Source: Rhodoferax sp. OV413 (lineage in GTDB: Bacteria; Pseudomonadota; Gammaproteobacteria; Burkholderiales; Burkholderiaceae_C). From it: 24,327 nt of DNA. The DNA is taken from contig CAMATS010000002.1 in the NCBI GenBank assembly GCA_945861195.1, positions 1 to 24,327 of the forward strand, read 5' to 3'. Position numbers and translations under genes: made by a program. The notes under the pieces were generated by a model. It saw only the letters and a program-made list of their open reading frames with translations. It was not told where the DNA came from and ran no database searches. Position 1 is the stretch's first letter. Every line of letters starts with the position of its first letter. Below, piece after piece: positions 1 to 5,822 of this stretch.

Positions 1-63
1 GGGCTGTTGGTAGAGCGCCCATTTGAGGCGGGTGTTGCCCACGTCGATGGCTAAGAAAGTCAT
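1..63 (-). CDS. coaX: Type III pantothenate kinase, N-terminal fragment
   Basis: Only the first 21 codons are inside the window; the gene runs off the left edge on the minus strand. The translation begins MTFLAIDVGNTRLKWALY. DVGNTRLKWA is the phosphate-binding motif that opens type III pantothenate kinases (ASKHA fold), which phosphorylate pantothenate in the first step of coenzyme A synthesis in the cytoplasm. The start is the ATG at 63-61. A GATAAT (-10-like) sequence lies at 75-70 on the minus strand, six bases before this ATG, so the transcript could be very short-leadered. The gene is divergent from the amidase gene, with only 41 bases between the two starts. The identification rests on one motif, but it sits at the right place, residue 7 onward. 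Confidence 0.8.
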   Translation of the reverse strand, partial: MTFLAIDVGNTRLKWALYQQP

Positions 64-104
64 GCCTTTATTATCCGCAAACTCGCTACCTGATCCCTTG
101 CCAG

Positions 105-1538
105 ATGACCATGATTGTTGAACTCGATGCCAGCGCCCTGTCGCAGGCCATCCATGCCCGCCAGCTGTCTTGCCGCGAGGTGATGCAGGCCTACCTGGCC
201 CGGATCCAGGCCCTCAACCCGGGCTGCGGCGCGATTGTCAGCCTGCAAGACCCGGATGGCTTGTTGCGCCAAGCTGACGCCCGTGACGCCCAACTCGCGC
301 GTAGCCAGTCCCTGGGCTGGATGCACGGTATGCCGCAGGCCATCAAAGACATGGCCAATACCGCCGGCATCGTCACCACCCTGGGCTCGCCCTTGATGCG
401 CGGCAATGTACCGCAGCAAGACGGCCTGATGGTGCAGCGCATGAAGGCAGCCGGCTGCATTGTGATTGGCAAGACCAACACGCCCGAGTTCGGTTTGGGC
501 TCGCACACCTTCAACGAGGTGTTCGGCCTGACCCGCAATGCCTACGACCCAAGCCGATCGGCGGGCGGCAGCAGCGGCGGTGCCGCAGTAGGTTTGGCGC
601 TGCGCTTGTTGCCGGTGGCTGACGGTTCGGATTTCATGGGCAGCCTGCGCAACCCAGCCGGTTGGGCCAATGTTTTTGGCTTGCGCCCAAGCCAGGGTCG
701 GGTGCCGATGTGGCCGGCGCAGGACAGCTGGATCGGCCAGCTCAGCACCGAGGGGCCGATGGGGCGCAGCGTGCGCGATGTAGCGGCCCTGCTGCAGGTG
801 CAGGCCGGACCCGATCCGCGCGTGCCTCTGTCGATTGCTGCCAGTGCGGATTTCACCAGCCGGCTGGCTGGGCTTGAGCTGCGCAACTGCCGCATTGGGT
901 GGCTGGGCAATCTGGACGGCTACCTGCCGATGGAGCCAGAGATATTGCCGGTGTGTGAGCAGGCGCTGGGCCGGCTGCAGGCCCTGGGCTGTGCGGTGGA
1001 GCCGACCCGGCTGGGCATGCCGCCCGAGCTGGTCTGGCAGGCCTGGCTGGTGTGGCGCCAGGCCCTGGTGGCTGGCCGGATTGCGCCCCACCTGGCGCAG
1101 CCCGCCAAGCGCAGCCTGATCAAGCCCGAGGCCCTGTGGGAGCATGACCAGGGGCAAACCCTGACCGGGCCAGCGCTGATGTTTGCCAGCGCCCAACGCA
1201 GCGCCTTCTACCAGCAGATGCTGGCCTTGTTTGAACACCATGATTTTCTCGCCCTGCCCAGCGCCCAGGTGTGGCCTTTCGAGGCCAGCCTGCGCTGGCC
1301 CAGCGAAGTGGATGGCGTGGCCATGGACACCTACCACCGCTGGATGGAGGTGGTGATTTACGCCACTTTCGCCGGCCTGCCCTGCATCAGCCTGCCTGCA
1401 GGTTTTGATGCGCGCGGACTGCCAATGGGCTTGCAGCTGATCGGCCGGCCGCAGGCTGATGCGGCAGTGCTGCAACTGGCCTGGGCCTACGAGCAGGCGG
1501 CACAGGAAGTGCTGTGCCGCCGACCTGGCCCGGCCTGA
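105..1538 (+). CDS. Amidase-signature family hydrolase
   Basis: A 477-residue cytoplasmic enzyme with no signal peptide. Members of this family hydrolyse amide bonds with a Ser-cisSer-Lys triad. All three residues are visible: Lys81 in QAIKD, cis-Ser156 in the glycine-serine loop AGGSSGGAAVG, and nucleophile Ser180, exactly 24 residues later as in fatty-acid amide hydrolase. The nucleophile loop reads GSDFMGSLRNPA, where most members have GSDTGGSIRxPA, so the oxyanion-side residues differ. Length fits stand-alone amidases. It is not evidently GatA, as no gatB or gatC is nearby. The start is uncertain: ATGs at 105 and 111 both lack a clear Shine-Dalgarno. The substrate cannot be told. The gene is monocistronic by appearance, with a terminator-like hairpin spanning its stop codon and a TRAP transporter operon 259 bases downstream. 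Confidence 0.88.
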   Translation: MTMIVELDASALSQAIHARQLSCREVMQAYLARIQALNPGCGAIVSLQDPDGLLRQADARDAQLARSQSLGWMHGMPQAIKDMANTAGIVTTLGSPLMRGNVPQQDGLMVQRMKAAGCIVIGKTNTPEFGLGSHTFNEVFGLTRNAYDPSRSAGGSSGGAAVGLALRLLPVADGSDFMGSLRNPAGWANVFGLRPSQGRVPMWPAQDSWIGQLSTEGPMGRSVRDVAALLQVQAGPDPRVPLSIAASADFTSRLAGLELRNCRIGWLGNLDGYLPMEPEILPVCEQALGRLQALGCAVEPTRLGMPPELVWQAWLVWRQALVAGRIAPHLAQPAKRSLIKPEALWEHDQGQTLTGPALMFASAQRSAFYQQMLALFEHHDFLALPSAQVWPFEASLRWPSEVDGVAMDTYHRWMEVVIYATFAGLPCISLPAGFDARGLPMGLQLIGRPQADAAVLQLAWAYEQAAQEVLCRRPGPA

Positions 1539-1556
1539 GCCGGGCGGCTGATTTTT
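1528..1556 (+). terminator. Possible terminator spanning the amidase stop codon
   Basis: A perfect 7-bp stem, GCCCGGC at 1528-1534 and GCCGGGC at 1539-1545, encloses a CTGA loop that contains the TGA stop codon. Five Ts follow at 1552-1556. The six-base gap between stem and T tract makes it a weak candidate. Confidence 0.4.
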
Positions 1557-1628
1557 GTGAGCTACCCTGCCGGCAAAAAACCAGCGCAAAACCTGCACAC
1601 GAGTCATCCATGCTTCCCGAGTTTGCCC

Positions 1629-1642
1629 TGCAATTATTTGCA
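1629..1642. promoter_or_regulatory. Inverted repeat upstream of TRAP operon, possible operator
   Basis: TGCAA-TTAT-TTGCA is a perfect 5-bp inverted repeat in the AT-richer part of the 259-base gap before the TRAP binding protein gene. It could be an operator for a regulator not in this window. No matching -35/-10 pair was convincing nearby. The rest of the gap (1557-1797) holds no gene that I can support, only a good Shine-Dalgarno (GGAG) just before 1798. Confidence 0.25.
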
Positions 1643-1797
1643 GATGCGGGTGAAATAAAAAGCGTGCCATGTCAAGGGTCCTACTGGTTTCTACGGATAC
1701 CAATTGGCTGAAACTAGCGGAAAATCGGTTAAGCGGAATGATCCCCGCTGCCAATTTTGTCGATTCACAGAATTGCCCCCTAACTTTGGAGAAACCC

Positions 1798-2934
1798 ATG
1801 ACCGATCAGAAAACACCCCGCCGCCGCAGTCTTCTCAAAGGTGCCGCGGTTGCCGCTGGCGCCATGTCGGCTCCCATGATTGCCTCAGCACAGGCTGGCC
1901 CGATCTCGCTGCGCTTTCAAAGCACCTGGCCCGCCAAAGACATCTTTCATGAGTACGCGGGTGATTTTGCCAAGAAGGTCAATGACATGACCGGCGGCGA
2001 TCTCAAGATTGAGGTCTTACCGGCTGGTTCAGTGGTTCCCGCCTTTGGCCTGCTTGACGCGGTGTCCAAAGGCACGCTGGATGGCGGGCACGGGGTGCTG
2101 GTCTACCACTATGGCAAACAAAATGCGCTGGCACTGTGGGGCTCTGGGCCTGGCTTTGGCATGGACGCCAACATGCTGCTGGCCTGGCACAAGTATGGTG
2201 GCGGCAAGGAGTTGCTGGCCAAGGTGTATGCATCCATTGGCGCCAATGTGGTGTCTTTTCCCTATGCGCCTCACCCCACGCAGCCACTGGGCTGGTTCAA
2301 AAAGCCGATCACCAAACCAGAAGATCTCAAAGGCCTGAAGTACCGCACCGTGGGTATCTCGATCGATGTTTTCACCGCCATGGGCGCTGCTGTCAACGCC
2401 CTGCCAGGTGGCGAAATCGTTCCGGCCATGGACCGCGGTTTGCTTGATGCTGCCGAGTTCAACAACGCCAGTTCGGACCAAACCCTGGGCTTTGCCGATG
2501 TCTCCAAGGTCTGCATGCTGCAAAGCTACCACCAGAACGCTGAGCAGTTTGAAATCACCTTCAACAAAACCAAATACGACGGGCTGCCCGACAAAATGCG
2601 CGCCATTATTTCCAATGCCGTGGAGGCCGCCTCGGCCGACATGTCTTGGAAAGCCGTTGACCGCTATTCCAAGGCCTACGGCGAACTGCAAAAAGCCGGT
2701 GTCAAGTTCTACAAAACGCCTGACTCGATCTTGCGCAAGCAGATCGAAGCCTATGACGTGGTGGTGGCTAAAAAATCAGCCGCTGACCCCATGTTCAAGG
2801 AAATCGTCGAGTCGCAAAAAATGTTTGCCGAGCGCACCGTGCGCTGGGAACTCGACACCGTGGTTGACCGGCGCATGGCCTACAACAGCTATTTTGGCAA
2901 AGCGGCGGCTAAGCCGGCGGCCAAAAAAGCCTGA
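1798..2934 (+). CDS. TRAP transporter substrate-binding protein, DctP family, TakP-like
   Basis: A 378-residue periplasmic solute receptor of a TRAP transporter. The N-terminus has a twin-arginine motif (RRRSLLKG, residues 8-15) and an alanine-rich hydrophobic stretch ending in ASAQA near residue 32, so Tat export is expected. The ATG at 1798 is preceded by GGAG; the open frame continues upstream, but without signal-peptide character. The fold matches the TakP-type branch of DctP proteins, which bind 2-oxoacids with sodium. Gln162 (TQPLGWF), Arg183 (LKGLKYR, the carboxylate-binding arginine of the family) and Glu220 (DAAEF) align with TakP ligand residues, as recalled. TakP has Glu-Trp where this protein has Glu-Phe221. 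The ligand is therefore a carboxylate, perhaps a keto acid; the exact compound is not readable. It is the first gene of the operon, followed by a strong hairpin. Confidence 0.93.
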   Translation: MTDQKTPRRRSLLKGAAVAAGAMSAPMIASAQAGPISLRFQSTWPAKDIFHEYAGDFAKKVNDMTGGDLKIEVLPAGSVVPAFGLLDAVSKGTLDGGHGVLVYHYGKQNALALWGSGPGFGMDANMLLAWHKYGGGKELLAKVYASIGANVVSFPYAPHPTQPLGWFKKPITKPEDLKGLKYRTVGISIDVFTAMGAAVNALPGGEIVPAMDRGLLDAAEFNNASSDQTLGFADVSKVCMLQSYHQNAEQFEITFNKTKYDGLPDKMRAIISNAVEAASADMSWKAVDRYSKAYGELQKAGVKFYKTPDSILRKQIEAYDVVVAKKSAADPMFKEIVESQKMFAERTVRWELDTVVDRRMAYNSYFGKAAAKPAAKKA

Positions 2935-2948
2935 TCGTCTGGTCCTAA

Positions 2949-3006
2949 GCCCGCCAAGCTACCCGGCCATATGTGGTCGGGTAGCTTGGCGGGCGCGTAT
3001 TTTTTT
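2949..3006 (+). terminator. Strong intrinsic terminator/attenuator inside the TRAP operon
   Basis: A perfect 17-bp stem (2949-2965 with 2978-2994) can be extended by three more pairs to a six-base loop. Five bases (GCGTA) follow, then seven Ts at 3000-3006. It lies between the binding-protein gene and the small permease gene, which share a strand and function. It probably ends most transcripts after the binding protein and lets a minority read into the membrane genes, giving an excess of receptor over permease. Confidence 0.85.
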
Positions 3007-3045
3007 GTTCCTGCCTTCTCCGTGACCCGGCCGGCACCAAACCCC

Positions 3046-3669
3046 ATGCAAAAACTCCTGCTCTCTGTTGACCGGCTCAGCACCCGGATTGGTCAAGCTT
3101 TCTCTTGGCTCATTGTGGTGCTGACCCTGCTGATCAGCTGGGAGGTTTTCTCGCGCTATGCGCTCGACCACCCACATGCCTGGGCTTTTGACGCGATGAT
3201 CATGCTGTATGGCACGGTCTTCATGATGGCCGGCGCGTACACGCTGTCCAAAAACGGCCATGTGCGCGGCGATGTGCTTTATGGTTTTTTCATGCCCCGG
3301 ACCCAGGCCATACTTGACCTGACCCTGTATGTGCTGTTCTTCATCCCTGGCGTGATCGCCATGGCCTGGGCCGGATTTGTCTACGCCAGCGAGAGTTGGG
3401 CGATTCTTGAGCACTCCAACATCACCTCGGACGGGCCGCCGGTCTACCCTTTCAAAACCGTGATCCCGATCGCCGGCACCCTGCTGTTGTTGCAGGGCCT
3501 GGTCGAGATGGTGCGCTGCGTGGCCTGCATTCAAGAGGGCGAGTGGCCCTCGCGTGAACAAGACGTGGAGGAGGTCGATGTCGAGAAGCTCAGGGCCATG
3601 GTCCAGGTCAAGGTCGAGGATACCGAACAACTCGGTGCGATCTTGACAGGGCAGGGGGCTAGCAAATGA
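3046..3669 (+). CDS. TRAP transporter small permease subunit, DctQ family
   Basis: A 207-residue inner-membrane protein with four predicted transmembrane segments at about residues 19-38, 49-66, 88-112 and 136-158. Family hallmarks are EVFSRY (33-38) and the polar GHVRGDVLY segment (71-79). DctQ proteins form the small half of the TRAP permease and pair with DctM. After the last helix there is an acidic tail of about 40 residues (EQDVEEVDVEKL and onward), longer than in many relatives. The start is the ATG at 3046. The earlier in-frame ATG at 2971 lies inside the terminator loop and is rejected. The Shine-Dalgarno is poor, so low or coupled translation is likely. The stop overlaps the large permease start (ATGA), which implies translational coupling. 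Confidence 0.9.
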   Translation: MQKLLLSVDRLSTRIGQAFSWLIVVLTLLISWEVFSRYALDHPHAWAFDAMIMLYGTVFMMAGAYTLSKNGHVRGDVLYGFFMPRTQAILDLTLYVLFFIPGVIAMAWAGFVYASESWAILEHSNITSDGPPVYPFKTVIPIAGTLLLLQGLVEMVRCVACIQEGEWPSREQDVEEVDVEKLRAMVQVKVEDTEQLGAILTGQGASK

Positions 3670-5681
3670 CGATTCGCAAAGAGCTCCGGTTTGGTTTTGC
3701 CTTGATGGCGATGATCATCGTCGCCCTGCTTTTGATCATCCCCTGGGGACATGTGACAAACGGGCATCTGGGCCTGATCATGCTGGGCTTGGTGGTGGTG
3801 GCCATCATGCTGGGCTTCCCGACGGCCTTCACCCTGATGGGCATGGGCATGTTTTTTGGCTGGCTGTCTTACCGCAGCGTCAACCCCGATATTGCGGTGC
3901 GGCAAATTCTTGACCTGATGGTGCAGCGGACCTATGCGGTGATGTCCAACGATGTGCTGATTGCAATACCGCTGTTTGTTTTCATGGGCTACTTGGTTGA
4001 GCGGGCCAACCTGATTGACAAGTTGTTCAAGAGCCTGCACTTGGCCTTGGCACGGGTGCCTGGTGCACTGGCTGTGGCGACGATCGTCACCTGCGCCATT
4101 TTTGCCACGGCCACGGGCATTGTGGGCGCGGTGGTCACGCTGATGGGCCTGCTGGCCCTGCCGGCTATGCTGCGCGCGGGCTACAGCGTACAACTGGCCG
4201 CTGGCGCCATCACCGCCGGCGGCTGTTTGGGCATTTTGATTCCCCCCTCGGTGCTGCTGATTGTTTATGGAGCCACTGCAGGCGTGTCGGTGGTCAAGCT
4301 GTACGCGGGCGCTTTTTTCCCCGGCATCATGCTGGCTGCGCTGTATGTTGGCTATGTGATTGTGGTGGCCAAATGGAAGCCCCATTTAGCCCCGCCTTTG
4401 CCGCTGAGCGAACGGATGGTACCGCTGCCGCCCGTGGCGCAAACGCTCTCAGCGCGCGGCAGCAACGCCATCACCGGCCTCTTTGGCGGGCTCAACGATA
4501 CATCGCTGGCGAAGAAGACTGTACTTGGCCAACTGCTGCTGGCGGTGCTGCCGGCCCTGGTGATCTCCGCCTTGCTCGCCATGGTCTATTTCAGTGCAAC
4601 CGCGCCGCTGGTGGTGACTGACACCTCCGGACTGACGGAAACCGGCGGTCTGGTGGCCGCGCCGCTGGAGGAAAAATCCGAAGTCAATAACGGCGTTCAG
4701 GAGCCGCCGGCCGAGCTTGGTGGGCTCAAGGAGCCGCCAGCCGAGACCACTGGCATACAAGAGCCACCAGCCGCAGCCTCGGCTGCCAGCGTCGAGCCTG
4801 CTGCCCAAGCTTCGGCAATGGCGGCGGCAAGCGCCCCTGGCACTGAGGCCGCCGCAGCGGCAGCCCCCGAGCGCTTGGCAGCACCCACCTGGTACTGGGT
4901 TTTTCTGGCCATTGGCCTCGGCCTGGCCCTGCTCATCAACTGGCTCATGAGTTGGCAGCGGCTTGAAATTTTCAAGATGCTCTTGGTGTCGTTTTTCCCC
5001 TTGGCCGTGCTGATCATCTCGGTGCTGGGCTCGATTGTGTTCGGCCTGGCAACGCCGACCGAGGCCGCGGCGGTCGGCGGGCTCGGTGGCATGTTGCTTG
5101 CGGGTGCCTACCGCTATGTCAATGCGCGTGCCACACCGGGCGGCAGCGCCCTGGGCAGAACTGCGGTCGAGCTCGTGGGCATCGTGCGGGAGTCTTCGTT
5201 TCTGACTGCCAAGACCAGCGCCATGGTGTGCTGGCTCTTTGTCGGCTCATCGATTTTCTCGGCGTCTTTTGCGCTGCTGGGCGGCCAAGAGCTGATTGAA
5301 ACCTGGGTGTTGTCCCTGGGGCTGACCACGCTGCAGTTCTTGCTGCTGAGCCAGTTCATCATCTTCATCCTGGGATGGCCCCTGGAGTGGACCGAGATCA
5401 TTGTGATCTTCATGCCTATTTTCATCCCCCTGCTGGCCAAGTTCAATGTCGACCCCTTGTTTTTTGGCCTCTTGGTGGCGCTGAACTTGCAAACCGCGTT
5501 CTTGTCGCCGCCGGTGGCGATGGCCGCTTTTTATCTGAAGGGCGTGAGCCCCAAGCATGTAACGCTGAACCAAATATTTGCCGGAATGATGCCTTTTATG
5601 GGGATACAGGTGCTGGCCCTGTTCCTGTTGTACACCTTCCCGGCGATTGGTTTGTGGCTGCCCGGTCTGCTGTACAAATAG
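3666..5681 (+). CDS. TRAP transporter large permease subunit, DctM family, with long insert
   Basis: A 671-residue inner-membrane protein, about 240 residues longer than the usual DctM of roughly 430. The N-terminal half (1-235) and C-terminal half (about 430-671) carry normal family features, including LIPPSVLLIVYG (191-202) and the conserved FGLATPTEAAAVG (459-471). Between them lie a linker (237-283), an extra hydrophobic segment (286-310), about 100 residues rich in Ala, Pro and Glu (311-408) with a 10-residue repeat beginning EPPAE, and another hydrophobic segment (409-428). Two extra helices with a periplasmic or cytoplasmic loop is the simplest reading. The frame is open throughout, so this is an insert and not a fusion artefact. 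The start overlaps the dctQ stop by four bases. The protein is predicted to be the sodium-coupled channel half of the transporter fed by the TakP-like receptor. Confidence 0.92.
   Translation: MTIRKELRFGFALMAMIIVALLLIIPWGHVTNGHLGLIMLGLVVVAIMLGFPTAFTLMGMGMFFGWLSYRSVNPDIAVRQILDLMVQRTYAVMSNDVLIAIPLFVFMGYLVERANLIDKLFKSLHLALARVPGALAVATIVTCAIFATATGIVGAVVTLMGLLALPAMLRAGYSVQLAAGAITAGGCLGILIPPSVLLIVYGATAGVSVVKLYAGAFFPGIMLAALYVGYVIVVAKWKPHLAPPLPLSERMVPLPPVAQTLSARGSNAITGLFGGLNDTSLAKKTVLGQLLLAVLPALVISALLAMVYFSATAPLVVTDTSGLTETGGLVAAPLEEKSEVNNGVQEPPAELGGLKEPPAETTGIQEPPAAASAASVEPAAQASAMAAASAPGTEAAAAAAPERLAAPTWYWVFLAIGLGLALLINWLMSWQRLEIFKMLLVSFFPLAVLIISVLGSIVFGLATPTEAAAVGGLGGMLLAGAYRYVNARATPGGSALGRTAVELVGIVRESSFLTAKTSAMVCWLFVGSSIFSASFALLGGQELIETWVLSLGLTTLQFLLLSQFIIFILGWPLEWTEIIVIFMPIFIPLLAKFNVDPLFFGLLVALNLQTAFLSPPVAMAAFYLKGVSPKHVTLNQIFAGMMPFMGIQVLALFLLYTFPAIGLWLPGLLYK
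4701..4790 (+). repeat. 30-bp coding tandem repeat (EPPAE repeats) in dctM
   Basis: GAGCCGCC(A/G)G or GAGCCACCAG recurs at 4701, 4731 and 4761, a 30-base period that encodes EPPAELGGLK, EPPAETTGIQ and EPPAAASAAS. The third unit decays into Ala/Ser-rich sequence. The repeat is in the extra loop of the large permease and keeps the frame. Confidence 0.75.
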
Positions 5682-5706
5682 CCATGTGAGGCGTCATTGG
5701 ACAAGC

Positions 5707-5732
5707 AAAAAGGGCGCACAAGCGCCCTTTTT
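5707..5732 (+). terminator. Intrinsic terminator of the TRAP operon
   Basis: A perfect 11-bp stem (AAAAAGGGCGC at 5707-5717 with its complement at 5722-5732) has an ACAA loop, and the T tract forms part of the descending arm. It lies 25 bases after the large permease stop. The A-rich left arm means it could also work on the opposite strand. Confidence 0.85.
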
Positions 5733-5750
5733 GTTGAAAAATTGTTACCA

Positions 5751-5773
5751 TTGACGTTGACGTAAACGTCAAT
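5751..5773. promoter_or_regulatory. Palindromic operator upstream of icmF (LiuR-like)
   Basis: Three half-sites are packed here: TTGACGT at 5751-5757, TTGACGT at 5757-5763 and ACGTCAA at 5766-5772. The last two form the 16-bp palindrome TTGACGTAAACGTCAA. The outer pair ATTGACGTT (5750-5758) and AACGTCAAT (5765-5773) is also perfectly inverted. From memory this resembles the sites of the MerR-family regulator LiuR, which controls branched-chain amino acid degradation in proteobacteria. That fits the downstream gene, icmF. No regulator gene is in the window, so the identity of the binder is inference. Confidence 0.6.
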
Positions 5774-5822
5774 CAAGCGCTTGCTTTTTTTGAGAGGCGC
5801 ACCAGCGCCACGGAGACCCACC

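Noticed and set aside
60..1799. 579-codon minus-strand frame opposite the amidase
   Set aside because: Shadow frame; the amidase triad on the plus strand is clear, and the minus frame also crosses the coaX start and the TRAP leader.
2971..3045. Earlier dctQ start at ATG 2971
   Set aside because: It lies in the loop of the intrinsic terminator and adds 25 residues unlike the family N-terminus.
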